Assembly (NCBI RefSeq): GCF_008634025.1
Contig: NZ_PDCM01000001.1
Location: 124,001-188,000 of the forward strand
Direction of reading: 5' to 3'
From: Streptomyces albofaciens JCM 4342
Lineage (GTDB): Bacteria; Actinomycetota; Actinomycetes; Streptomycetales; Streptomycetaceae
Length of the DNA: 64,000 bases
Below are positions 36,650 to 45,149 of this stretch, piece by piece. The position numbers were made by a program, and so were the translations under genes. Under the pieces are notes generated by a model. That model saw only the letters and a program-made list of their open reading frames with translations. It was not told where the DNA came from and searched no databases. Every line of letters starts with the position of its first letter. Position 1 is the stretch's first letter.

Positions 36650-37129
36650 ATGACCGTACGGCCAGTCGTCAAACGCACCGCCCGCGCGATCCTGCTCGAC
36701 GGTGCGGACATCGTCCTGATCAAGCGCACCAAGCCGGGCCGGGCCCCGTATTGGATCACTCCCGGCGGCGGCGTCGAGCCGGAGGACGCCACGGTCGTGG
36801 ACGCCCTGCACCGCGAACTCCACGAGGAACTGGGCGCCAAGGTCACCGACGTCGTCCCGGTCTTCGTGGACACGGTCGAGCACATCAGTGAGGGCGGGGT
36901 GGACGGCGTCAAAGTGCAGCACTTCTTCGTCTGCCGGCTGGAATCCATGGATCCCGCCCTGCGGCACGGCCCGGAGGTGGAGGAGCCTTGCGGCCAGTAC
37001 GAGATCGTGCGCGTACCGTTCACGCGGGTGGGCATCGCCTCGGCCGAGGTCGTCCCGCTGTCGCTGCGCCACTACCTCGACGGCAACATCGAGGGCGTAC
37101 GCGCGATGCACGCGCCTGACCTGGGGTGA
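36650..37129 (+). CDS. Nudix hydrolase
   Basis: This 159-residue Nudix protein carries the box GGGVEPEDATVVDALHRELH and EELG, giving G-x5-E-x7-R-E-x2-E-E-x-G with all catalytic glutamates. It hydrolyses a nucleoside diphosphate linked to another group. Substrates in this group range from oxidised dNTPs to NDP-sugars and cannot be told apart here. The ATG at 36650 begins TVRPVVKRTARAI, the usual first strand. The gene converges on the PPOX-fold gene. Confidence 0.9.
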   Translation: MTVRPVVKRTARAILLDGADIVLIKRTKPGRAPYWITPGGGVEPEDATVVDALHRELHEELGAKVTDVVPVFVDTVEHISEGGVDGVKVQHFFVCRLESMDPALRHGPEVEEPCGQYEIVRVPFTRVGIASAEVVPLSLRHYLDGNIEGVRAMHAPDLG

Positions 37130-37176
37130 CGTAGGGATACGCCCTGGCCGGGCCAGTCGTACCGGCGCCGCCCGCC

Positions 37177-38892
37177 CTACCCGAACCAGCCCCGGAACTC
37201 ATCGTCCGAGCCACCCGTCGCCCCCCGGTTCCGAGCCCGCGCGAGCACCCGCTCGACCTCGCGTTCCACTTCCTCCCGAACCTCACGGGACCGCGGGCGG
37301 GGACTGATCGCGGGGCGGCGGGATGCGGTCTCCTGACGGACACCGGGTGGTTGCGGGTTGCGTGGGGCTTGAGGGACGGGTGGCGCTAGAGGGGGGCCGG
37401 GAGCCTGACGAGGGGCGGGTGCCTGACGGCTATCGGGAGCCTGGCGCGTGCCGGGCGCCTGACGCGCGCCGAGCGCCTGGTGGGTGCCGGACTCAGACCG
37501 CGCATCCTCACCTCTCGGGGGCCGTTCCCCACGCCCTTCAGTCTCCCCCCGCGCTCCAGCCTCCCGCTGCACTTCACTTTCCTGCTGCGCCTCAGCCTCC
37601 CGCTGCGCTTCAGCCGCCCGCTGTCCTTCAGCCTCCCGCTGCGCTTCAGCCGCCCGCTGCGCTTCAGCCTCCCCGCATGCTGGGCCCCTCCTCCGAGAGG
37701 CCGCCTCCGCCGCCGCTCCGAAGAAGTCGCCGCCCTTGCGCTTGGCATCGTCCGTTCCCCAGGCTCGGGGCCCGCTCGCCTGCCGGGGCACCTTCTGCAG
37801 GTGCGGGATGTGCTTGGCGCAGTGAATATACGTTTCCTCAACCGCGACCTCGACCCACAGCTGGGCCCGTCGGCCCGGTACCGGATCGACGGGCAGGTAC
37901 GGGTGCCGCTCCCGCATCTCGTCGTCCATGACCACCCGCGCCCGGCCGTTGACGTGCAGACCGATGCGGTCATGGGTGAAGTCGATCATCAGGATGCCGA
38001 GGTTCGGGTTCTCGGAGATATTGCCGATCGACGCCATGACGCCGTTGCCGCGATACTCCGGGTACGCGATCGTGCGCTCGTCCAGGACCTGGACGAACCC
38101 GGGCGGCCCGGCCCGGAACGTGGAGTCACACTCGCCGTGCCGATCGGCCGTCGCCAGGAAGAACATCTCCTGGCGGCCCACGAACTCCCGCATCCGGGCG
38201 TTGAGATGGTCCAGCACCTGATCGTCATAGAAGCGGTCGGCGCGGTCGGTGGTGCCCATCCGCTGCTGCACCAGATGCTCACCGTCACTGCCCGGCCGCG
38301 CCCCCCGTACGCCCGTCCCGGGCTCCGCGACGGGTCCCGTACCGGGATCCGTGACCGGTTCCGTGCCGGGTTCCGTGCCGGGTTCCGTGACCGGTTCCGT
38401 GCCGGGTTCCGTGACCGGTTCCGTGCCGGGATCCGTGACCGGTTCCGTACCGGGATCCGTGACCGGTTCCGTACCGGGATCCGTAACGGGTTCCGTAAGG
38501 GGCTCGGTTCCTGGCTCGGTGACTGGGTCCGCGCCGGGCTCCGTACCCACGCCTGACCCGACCAGCCCATACGTATCGGATGCCCCAGGCACACCACTGG
38601 ACACACCGGCCCTATCGGACACACCGGCCCTACCGGACGCCCCAACTGCACCGGTCGAATCAGCCGCATCGGGCCCTTCTGCCACCTCAGCAGCTTCTGC
38701 CACCTCAGCCACGTCAGTCACATCAACCGCATGAGCGACACCAGTCGCGCCGTGAACTCCGTTCCTCCCCCTGGTCTCGGTCGCCACCCCCAAAACCCTG
38801 GCCGCCCGCAGCTCTCCATAGGCCGTCTCTCCATAGGCCGTCGAGCCGTCTCCGCTCTGTGCCGCCAAGCCGTACTCACCATGTGTCGTCAA
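37177..38892 (-). CDS. PPOX-fold protein with repeat-rich ends
   Basis: This 571-residue protein has a central pyridoxamine-5'-phosphate-oxidase-like split-barrel domain at about residues 215-390 (MFFLATADRHGECDSTFRAG; DDEMRERHPYLPVD). That domain binds flavin or F420 and uses it to reduce or sense a small ligand. Its N-terminus (about 100-200) is a PGTEPVTD/PGTEPVTE repeat from a 12/24-bp DNA repeat. Its C-terminus is an Ala/Glu/Gln/Arg (REAEAQRAAE) helical repeat, then Pro/Gln-rich. It starts with TTG at 38892, with GGGAG ahead, three bases after the globin stop. The two genes are almost certainly one operon. Confidence 0.82.
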   Translation of the reverse strand: MTTHGEYGLAAQSGDGSTAYGETAYGELRAARVLGVATETRGRNGVHGATGVAHAVDVTDVAEVAEAAEVAEGPDAADSTGAVGASGRAGVSDRAGVSSGVPGASDTYGLVGSGVGTEPGADPVTEPGTEPLTEPVTDPGTEPVTDPGTEPVTDPGTEPVTEPGTEPVTEPGTEPGTEPVTDPGTGPVAEPGTGVRGARPGSDGEHLVQQRMGTTDRADRFYDDQVLDHLNARMREFVGRQEMFFLATADRHGECDSTFRAGPPGFVQVLDERTIAYPEYRGNGVMASIGNISENPNLGILMIDFTHDRIGLHVNGRARVVMDDEMRERHPYLPVDPVPGRRAQLWVEVAVEETYIHCAKHIPHLQKVPRQASGPRAWGTDDAKRKGGDFFGAAAEAASRRRGPACGEAEAQRAAEAQREAEGQRAAEAQREAEAQQESEVQREAGARGETEGRGERPPRGEDARSESGTHQALGARQAPGTRQAPDSRQAPAPRQAPGPPLAPPVPQAPRNPQPPGVRQETASRRPAISPRPRSREVREEVEREVERVLARARNRGATGGSDDEFRGWFG

Positions 38893-38895
38893 TGC

Positions 38896-41007
38896 TCAAT
38901 CTCCCGCCGCGACCAGCTCTTCCACGGAGTCGTGCCGTATGCGGTCGGAGGGAATACCGACCCCCACCAACGCGTCCACGCCGTTTCGGATCATTCCGGG
39001 CGGCCCGGACAAGTAGGCGTCATACTCCCACCAAGGCCCGTACTGACGCACTGCGTCCGGGAGTTGACCACTGAGGCCGTTGCGCGTCCCGCCGGCCCGG
39101 CCGGTGGCGACGACCGTGCGCACGGACAGCCACGGATGCCTGTGTTCCAGCCGCAGCATCGTGTCCAGGTCGTAGAGGTCATGGTCGCTTCGGGCGCCGT
39201 AGAAGACCTCCATCGGGCGCCGGTGCCCCCGCTCGGCCACGTCCTCGATCAAAGCCTTGATCGGCGCGATTCCCGTACCGCCGCCGAGGCACAGCAGGCC
39301 GTTGTCAGTGGTGTGGTCTACGGTCATGGAACCGGATGGGGGACCGAGCCGGATGACATCGCCGGGGCGGGCGCGATGGACCATGGCGTTGGAGACCCAC
39401 CCGGCCGGCACGGCTTTCACATGGAAGGAGAGCAGGCCGTCGGAGCGGGGCGCCGCGGCAAAGGAGTAGTGCCGCCACACGCGCGGCCACCAGGGGGTCT
39501 CAACGCTGGTGTACTGACCGGCGAGGAAGGGGTACGGCTGGTCCGGTCGTACGGTCACGACCGCGATGTCCGGCGTACGCAGCTCGTGCGAGACGACCTC
39601 TGCCTGCCACCAGGCGGGGGCCACCGACTCGTCCTCGGCAGCCGCGTCGATCATGACCTGCGAGATCTTGGTGTACGCCCGCACCCAGGCGCCTTCGGCA
39701 TCCGGGCCCCAGGTGGGGGCGTAGCGGGCGAGTGCGCTGAGCAGGCATTCGCCGACGGCTGGGTAGTGCTCGGGCCGGGTGCCGTACTTCCGGTGGCCAC
39801 GCCCGAGATGGGAGAGGTACTCAGTGAGGTAGGCCGTGTCGTCGACGTTCCTGACGGAGGTGAGCAACGCCTTGAACAACCGGTCACGTTGGGCGTCCAT
39901 CGCGGCGGGAAAGAGCGCCCGCAGATCGGGATGGCGCACGAACAGCAGCGCGTAGAAGTACGAGGTGACCTTGTCCGCCACGGGCTCGATCTCATCCAGA
40001 GTCCGCCGGACGATCATCACATCGGCCGAGTCACCGGAGCCCGGCCCAGCGCTGCCGACTGACGGGGCCGCCCCAGTGGGCGAGGGAGGCGCACCTGCGG
40101 AAGGCGGAGCCACACCCGCCGACGGGGCGACTGTGCCCGCCTGCGCGGGGCCTGAGACGGTGGCGGGGGTGGAGGAGGTGGAGGTGGAGGTGGGCGGGTG
40201 GGTAGGGGGAAAGGGAGAAAAGGCCCCAGCCCCAGCCCCCGCCGCATCCCCACCCCATCTCCCCGCGCCCTCATGGCCGCCCCCGCGCTGGTGCTCGTGC
40301 GCGTGCTGGCGCTGGCGCCCACGCATTTCCTCAGCCGTCCGCCCAGGTATGTGATCGAGCGTGCCCCGGGGGGCCTGATCATCCGTGTGTCCCGGTGCCC
40401 GTTCGCGTTCCGCTGCCGTGCCCACGGGCCTTATGGAGCTGACCGGTCGGCTGGGCATCCGGCCCCGGTCGTCGTGCTCATCACCCCCCGCACTCCGCAC
40501 AACGCCACGCTGTGCAGTTCCACCCTGTTCGGGTCCACCCGCAGCCCCGCCGCGTACAGCGTGGTCACGTACAGCGTCGTCACATACACCGTGACTGCCC
40601 GCCGCGCCGTCACCGCCGCCCCGCTGCACATGCGCACCGTGCGCGCCCTGCGCGCCCTGCGCGCTCCATGCGTTGTTGCCGCCGGTGGTGTTACTGGCGT
40701 ACGGCCCGGTACGCCCCCCGGAAGCGCCACGACCATCGGCAATTCCGGCACCATTACGGCCATTTGTGCCGTGAGGGCCGGCGAGGTCACTTCCCTCGTA
40801 CCGCTCGTCACGGCCACTTCCGCCATGCCGCTCATCGCGGCCACCGTGGCCGCTCTCTTCGCCGTTCCGGCCGTTCCCACCGTCCCGGCCGCCCGTAGAC
40901 CCTTGTTGATCTTCGGGGGACTTCTTCGACGGAGTGAACCATCCCCAATCGCCACTGCTGCCGCCAGAAGAGCCGCTATCGGCCGACGTGGTGGTCGGAG
41001 CGTCCAT
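38896..41007 (-). CDS. Flavohemoglobin-like globin-reductase with disordered head
   Basis: This is a 703-residue protein. Residues 1-300 are low-complexity Gly/Ser/Asp/His-rich with Pro/Ala stretches. A globin domain follows (about 328-460), with the proximal histidine H414 in RPEHYPAVGECLL. Then come FAD-binding (RHYSFAAAP) and NAD-binding (LGGGTGIAPIKAL) reductase domains. Flavohemoglobins oxidise nitric oxide to nitrate with NAD(P)H. Standard members are about 400 residues, so the head is a large addition. It heads an operon with the PPOX-fold gene. Confidence 0.88.
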   Translation of the reverse strand: MDAPTTTSADSGSSGGSSGDWGWFTPSKKSPEDQQGSTGGRDGGNGRNGEESGHGGRDERHGGSGRDERYEGSDLAGPHGTNGRNGAGIADGRGASGGRTGPYASNTTGGNNAWSAQGAQGAHGAHVQRGGGDGAAGSHGVCDDAVRDHAVRGGAAGGPEQGGTAQRGVVRSAGGDEHDDRGRMPSRPVSSIRPVGTAAERERAPGHTDDQAPRGTLDHIPGRTAEEMRGRQRQHAHEHQRGGGHEGAGRWGGDAAGAGAGAFSPFPPTHPPTSTSTSSTPATVSGPAQAGTVAPSAGVAPPSAGAPPSPTGAAPSVGSAGPGSGDSADVMIVRRTLDEIEPVADKVTSYFYALLFVRHPDLRALFPAAMDAQRDRLFKALLTSVRNVDDTAYLTEYLSHLGRGHRKYGTRPEHYPAVGECLLSALARYAPTWGPDAEGAWVRAYTKISQVMIDAAAEDESVAPAWWQAEVVSHELRTPDIAVVTVRPDQPYPFLAGQYTSVETPWWPRVWRHYSFAAAPRSDGLLSFHVKAVPAGWVSNAMVHRARPGDVIRLGPPSGSMTVDHTTDNGLLCLGGGTGIAPIKALIEDVAERGHRRPMEVFYGARSDHDLYDLDTMLRLEHRHPWLSVRTVVATGRAGGTRNGLSGQLPDAVRQYGPWWEYDAYLSGPPGMIRNGVDALVGVGIPSDRIRHDSVEELVAAGD

Positions 41008-41482
41008 GGTCTGCCTCGCCTCGAACGTCTAACGATCGCCTTCGCGCTTCCGCAGTTCGGAATATGCCCGGAATTCCCGCGTCCCGTCGGAATTCTCAAT
41101 CGGTCGGAGCCGGCCCGGCAACACCCTCCAAAGCGGACACCTCTCAGTTCCTCCGGCACCGCTCGCGGTCCCGTACCGGCAGCATGCCACCCGATGTGGC
41201 ACATCGGGCGAACGGCCGGAAACCCGGGCGCCGCGGCGCGTGTTGCCACTAAGCTGGCAGGCTTTGTGACCCGCCGAGCCGTTCGGTCACCGACTGGCGG
41301 ACGCACTCCCGAGGTATGCGCGGTCCCTCTCCCGTACGACCGGACTAGACCATACCCGCAGTACTTGAATACACAACCCCTGAACCGGAAACAGTTCCTC
41401 CGCCCCGGCGATTTCCGCGTCGCTTCCCACAGAACACAATTCATCGGGCATGGCGTACGAATCGGCCGCGGGCAGCCGGTAA
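41008..41482. other. Spacer upstream of the globin operon
   Basis: This 475-bp spacer lies between the globin start and the stop of a HAD gene, both on the minus strand. It holds the globin-operon promoter and a split inverted pair of GGAATTC elements around 41080-41096. I see no gene. Confidence 0.45.
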
Positions 41483-42115
41483 TTACCCGGCGGCCCGCAC
41501 CAGCGCGTACGCCTCGCGCAGATCGCGCCCCTCGTACGCATAGGACGCCAGACCGCTGACATGGTGGTCCGCATTCACCGCGACGGATGCGGGGACGGCC
41601 GCGAACAGAGCGGTGTCGGACAGGGAATCGCCGTACGCCACGCAGTCGGCACGTTCCAGCCCGAACTCGGCGCACAGTTCATCCGCGATCCTCACCTTTG
41701 CAGACGCGGAAAGTATCCCGTTCGGTTCCACCGGGTCCCGAAAAGGCAGTGCGGGCCAGCGCGAGCCGTGCGCGGCGTCCGCTCCCCAAGCCGTCAACCG
41801 CTCCACGAAGAATCCCGGCGACATGGAGATCACCGCACACCGTTCCCCCCGCGCCCGGATGTCCGCCCATACGTCCCGGATGCCGTCCAGCCACGGAGCG
41901 CCGTCGAAGGCCGCCGTGACCACTTCCTCGGTCAGCTCCGACCACAGTTCGCACGCCAGCTCCGCGAAGCGCACCGGCGTCACCTCGCGGGCGATGAAGG
42001 CACGCTCCAACTCCGCGATCTCCCGGTCGAGCCCGAGGTGCCGGGATATCTCGATGGAGGCGGCGGAGCCGTAGAGCAGCGTCCCGTCCATGTCGAAAAG
42101 ATGTAGCTTCCCCAT
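41483..42115 (-). CDS. HAD-superfamily phosphatase (SerB-like)
   Basis: This 210-residue HAD-IB phosphatase has motif I FDMDGTLL at residues 7-14, motif II VISMSPGFF, motif III with a lysine near AKVRIADEL, and motif IV AYGDSLSDTALF. A small helical cap sits between motifs I and II, as in phosphoserine phosphatases. The substrate is unproven; phosphoserine or a lipid/sugar phosphate are possible. The ATG at 42115 starts immediately at the domain. Confidence 0.88.
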   Translation of the reverse strand: MGKLHLFDMDGTLLYGSAASIEISRHLGLDREIAELERAFIAREVTPVRFAELACELWSELTEEVVTAAFDGAPWLDGIRDVWADIRARGERCAVISMSPGFFVERLTAWGADAAHGSRWPALPFRDPVEPNGILSASAKVRIADELCAEFGLERADCVAYGDSLSDTALFAAVPASVAVNADHHVSGLASYAYEGRDLREAYALVRAAG

Positions 42116-42510
42116 ACCGGGGAGCCTAAAAGGCGGAGGCCTCCCGCGTCCCGTACGCCGCATCACCCACTCGCGCCGTACGGGCCAGACGCCCCCGACC
42201 AGGCGCACCCACCACGCACGCACAGCTCGTACGTGCCGCACAGCTCGTACGCGCCGCACCGCATCGCACCGTGTGCACCGCCCGCCTCCGTGCACGCCAC
42301 CCGTCCGCACGCACCGATCACCCTGCGCGCACCGCTCGTCCCGCACACACCGATCACCGCGTCCGTACTAGTCATCTCACACGTACCGGCCACCTCACAC
42401 GTACCAGCCGCCCCTCCCCACCACCCCCCTTCACGTACTCAGCCCCGAGTACGACCGGATACTCCCGCCGTCAGATGTCGCCCAGCCCGCCGGACGCGAC
42501 CGTGGACCCC
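42116..42510. other. Spacer with 18-bp direct repeats
   Basis: This spacer lies between the divergent HAD and membrane-protein genes. It contains tandem CAGCTCGTACGYGCCGCA-type copies around 42220-42260 and several GTACCRGCC repeats near 42385-42410. No gene is supported. Confidence 0.5.
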
Positions 42511-43179
42511 ATGAAGCAGCTCAGCCGGCCTGCACGCCGGGCCCATCTCGTCGTCCACGTCGCGGTTTCCGTCGGCTGGCTCGGTCTCACGCTCGGCCTG
42601 CTCACGCTCAGTGTGACCGGGTACGCCTCGGGGTCTCCGGACACCACCGTGGCCGCCTACCGCGCCATGAAGATCTTCAGCGACTGGCTGCTCATACCGG
42701 TTGCCCTGCTGACGCTGATCAGCGGGCTGACCCTCTCGTTGGGCACCCCATGGGGCCTGGCCCGCCATCGCTGGATCGTGGTCAAGTTCTGGCTGACCCT
42801 GGCGACCGTGCTGCTGACGGCCTTCTCGCTGCGCCCAGGGATCGACCGGCTCGCCGCCGACGCCGTGGCCGGCACCCCGGACACCGGACTGAGCATGGTG
42901 GCCGCCCCTTCCGTTGCCACCGCCACGTATTTCTTCACCACCGCGATCTCCGTGCTCAAGCCGTGGGGGCCCACCAAACGCGGCAGCCGACTGCGCGCTG
43001 CGCAGTCGGCCCAGGTCCGCGAGCGGGCACGTAAGACGATGTCTCAGTTGGCGGTGACTCGTTGTTCTGGGCATGGGGATAGTCGAGCGGTTGGTGCCGG
43101 ACAGACTGTGGGAGCTGTTTCAGGACGTGGTGCCGTCGGCGCCGCAGCGCCCGCAGGGAGGGGGACGTCGGCGCTGTGA
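42511..43179 (+). CDS. Four-helix membrane protein, 3' end split by an IS
   Basis: This membrane protein has about four transmembrane helices, an HLVVHVAVSVGWLGLTLGL start and no known function. Its true coding sequence reads to 43034, where an IS5-type element begins. The present frame then runs on for 48 foreign codons to a stop at 43179. Removing the element (43035-44524) and one TAA copy rejoins the frame at 44528 and gives a natural end at the TGA at 44565-44567, after K-P-S-S-R-K-R-P-S-G-G-V-S. All helices are intact, so the protein may still work with a new tail. An ATG at 42475 is an alternative start. Confidence 0.8.
   Translation: MKQLSRPARRAHLVVHVAVSVGWLGLTLGLLTLSVTGYASGSPDTTVAAYRAMKIFSDWLLIPVALLTLISGLTLSLGTPWGLARHRWIVVKFWLTLATVLLTAFSLRPGIDRLAADAVAGTPDTGLSMVAAPSVATATYFFTTAISVLKPWGPTKRGSRLRAAQSAQVRERARKTMSQLAVTRCSGHGDSRAVGAGQTVGAVSGRGAVGAAAPAGRGTSAL
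43032..43034. other. Left target-site duplication (TAA)
   Basis: TAA directly left of the element matches TAA at 44525-44527, as expected for an IS5-family TNA target. Confidence 0.8.
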
Positions 43180-43875
43180 TGACCGTGCAGTGCTGGCCGC
43201 GATCGTCTTTGTGGCGACCACGGGCTGTACCTGGCGGCAGTTGCCGCCGGTCTTCAGTGCCTCCTGGCAGACGGTGCACCGGCGTTTCACGGAATGGTCC
43301 GCGGCCCGGGTGTGGGCCAAGTTGCACCGGGTGCTGCTGGACCAGCTCGGTGCCATCGGCGGCGTGGACTGGTCGCGCTGCGCAATCGACTCGATCAGTG
43401 TCCGCGCTGTCAAAGAGGGCCTCTGACGGGACCGAATCCGACCGATCGCGGCAAGAACGGGGCGAAGGTCCACGTCATCTGTGACCGCAACGGCCTGCCG
43501 ATCTCGGTGGGCATCTCCGCCGCCAACGTGCACGACAGTCAGGCCCTTATCCCCCTGATGCGCGGCATCCCTCCCATCCGCTCGCGCCGTGGTCCCCGGC
43601 GTCGCCGCCCGGACCAGCTCCACGCAGACAAGGGTTACGACTTCGACTGCCTGCGCAGCTGGCTGCGACGCAGGCAGATCGTGCCACGCATCGCGCGCCG
43701 CGGGGTGGAGTCCTCCAGCAGGCTGGGGCGGCACCGTTGGGTGATCGAGCGCACGCTGTCCTGGCTGAGCGGCTGCCGTCGCCTGCACCGCCGTTATGAG
43801 CGCAAGGCCGAGCACTTCCTGGCCTTCGTCGGCCTGGCCAGCGCCCTCATCTGCTACCGGCGTACCGACCGCTGA
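43073..43875 (+). CDS. IS5-family transposase in two frames
   Basis: This transposase of the IS5 family (IS427/ISL2-like) is split into frame A (43073-43426) and frame B, open from 43294 to 43875. A -1 slip at CAAAGAGGG (43411-43419) joins VK to RGPLTGPNPTDRGKNG, the conserved family phrase. The DDE residues are visible in WSRCAIDSI, LHADKGYDF and WVIERTLSW. Such transposases are often made by programmed frameshifting; here the slippery run is short (AAAG), so a plain inactivating deletion is also possible. The joined product is about 267 residues. Confidence 0.88.
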
Positions 43876-43918
43876 GGACGACGTCCGACAGCGGGTACAG
43901 TCCCGGCGAGCCGATCGG

Positions 43919-44494
43919 ATGCGGGGGGACAGCTTGAACAGCTCAATCAGCCAGATCGTGATCGCGGTTCTGGGTATTGGCGGCACGCTCGCAGCCGCCG
44001 TGATCACACAGCGCAGCGCCGACCGTGCCAGGGCCCGCGAGCTGGAACACACAAGACAACTGCAGCAAGATGAACGCGAGTACGCCACGCGCCAGGCTCA
44101 GCTTGAGGCGCGGCGCACCTGCTACGCCACTCTCAGCGCGGGCACTCGCGATCTGGCCAACGTGATGACGAACATCCTCCACGCCCTGGAGAGGGGCGAG
44201 ATGGCCGAGGAGCTGCGGTCAGATCTGGACCGGGCCCGCCGCGAGCACCGTTTGCGTCACGCTGAGGCCCAGATGGTGCTGCCCGACACTGTGGCGGAAG
44301 CGGCCAGCACGGCGAACCGCCATCTCGGCGATCTCTACGGCCTGCTGATGCGGCTCGATGGAGGCACTGCCCAGCAGGGAGAGAACCTGGAGGCCGCCTG
44401 GGAGAGCATGGACAAGCTGTGGGATCCCCTGTGGAGAATGCGTCACGTCATGCGTGTCGATCTCGGGATCACAACACCCGACCAGGACCTGTAG
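43919..44494 (+). CDS. Passenger protein: one helix plus coiled coil
   Basis: This is a 191-residue protein of unknown function. One N-terminal transmembrane helix (ISQIVIAVLGIGGTLAAAVI) is followed by a long charged coiled coil (residues 30-110: Arg/Glu/Gln-rich), then a helical tail. Similar small membrane-anchored coiled-coil proteins occur in many streptomycetes without a known role. It lies inside the inverted repeats of the IS5-type element, downstream of the transposase, so it moves with it. The ATG at 43919 or a TTG at 43934, preceded by GGGGGGAC, may start it. Confidence 0.7.
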   Translation: MRGDSLNSSISQIVIAVLGIGGTLAAAVITQRSADRARARELEHTRQLQQDEREYATRQAQLEARRTCYATLSAGTRDLANVMTNILHALERGEMAEELRSDLDRARREHRLRHAEAQMVLPDTVAEAASTANRHLGDLYGLLMRLDGGTAQQGENLEAAWESMDKLWDPLWRMRHVMRVDLGITTPDQDL

Positions 44495-44524
44495 GGCCTC
44501 CAGTTCGCCAAACAAGACATCGTC

Positions 44525-44567
44525 TAAGCCCTCGTCGCGTAAACGCCCTAGTGGCGGCGTCAGTTGA
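44525..44567. other. Right target duplication and detached gene end
   Basis: TAA at 44525-44527 is the right target duplication. The following bases to 44567 encode the 13 native C-terminal residues and stop of the interrupted membrane-protein gene. The fragment overlaps the 3' end of the convergent GlcG/HbpS gene. Confidence 0.75.
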
Positions 44568-44988
44568 GGCCTGCCGCCTCGATGGCGGTCCGGGCGATGC
44601 GGTCATCCTGTTCCGGGGCCCCGCCGCCGACGCCGATGGCGCCGATCAGCCGCCCGTCCCGGTGGACGGGCACACCGCCCGCGATGAACAGCAACGGGCG
44701 GTCGAGCGCGGTGGGCAGGGTGTGGAAGAGGCCGTCGGGCCGTACGGCGTCGACGAGGTCGGCGGTCGGCGCGTCCAGTTGCAGGGCGGTGTACGCCTTG
44801 CGGGTGCTGGTCTCGCCCGAGATCAGCACGGCGGTGTCGTCGCGCCGGAAGCCGAGCAGGTGACCGCCCGCGTCCAGGACGGTGACACTGCCCCGTACAC
44901 CGAGGTCGGCGGCCGCGCGGCGGGCGGCGTCGATCAGGGCGTCCGCGTCCTGAGTGGTGAGGGGGCGAACGGAGGGGGTGGTGCTCAT
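44560..44988 (-). CDS. GlcG/HbpS family heme-binding-type protein
   Basis: This 142-residue protein of the GlcG/HbpS family has the fold seen in the Streptomyces haem sensor HbpS and in GlcG. VTVLDAGGHLLGFRRDDTA and GGVPVHRDGRLIGAIGVGGG are the landmarks. There is no signal peptide, so it is cytoplasmic, unlike secreted HbpS. No senS/senR genes are adjacent. The function is unknown; binding haem, cobalamin or another tetrapyrrole is possible. Confidence 0.88.
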   Translation of the reverse strand: MSTTPSVRPLTTQDADALIDAARRAAADLGVRGSVTVLDAGGHLLGFRRDDTAVLISGETSTRKAYTALQLDAPTADLVDAVRPDGLFHTLPTALDRPLLFIAGGVPVHRDGRLIGAIGVGGGAPEQDDRIARTAIEAAGLN

Positions 44989-45149
44989 GAGTGGTGCTCC
45001 TAGGTGAACGGGTGACGCTTGTTCGTGATTCCGAGCGGCGGCCAGGGGGCGCGGCTCGGGGGTCTTGATGGGTATGGGCCGGGGATTGGGCCGGTCGGCC
45101 TGGGAGTTGGGCGGGTGCTCGGGCCCGTACGTGGGTTACGGGGCCGGGC

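Larger units (their letters stand above)
43035..44524 (+). mobile_element. IS5-family element with passenger gene
   Basis: This is a 1490-bp element. Its ends are 19-bp inverted repeats, GACGATGTC at both tips, with 16 of 19 positions matching (43035-43053 and 44506-44524). It is flanked by a TAA direct duplication. It holds a two-frame DDE transposase and, unusually, a second gene of 191 codons between transposase and right end. The insertion point is in the 3' end of a membrane-protein gene, whose frame is restored exactly if the element is removed. Confidence 0.85.
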
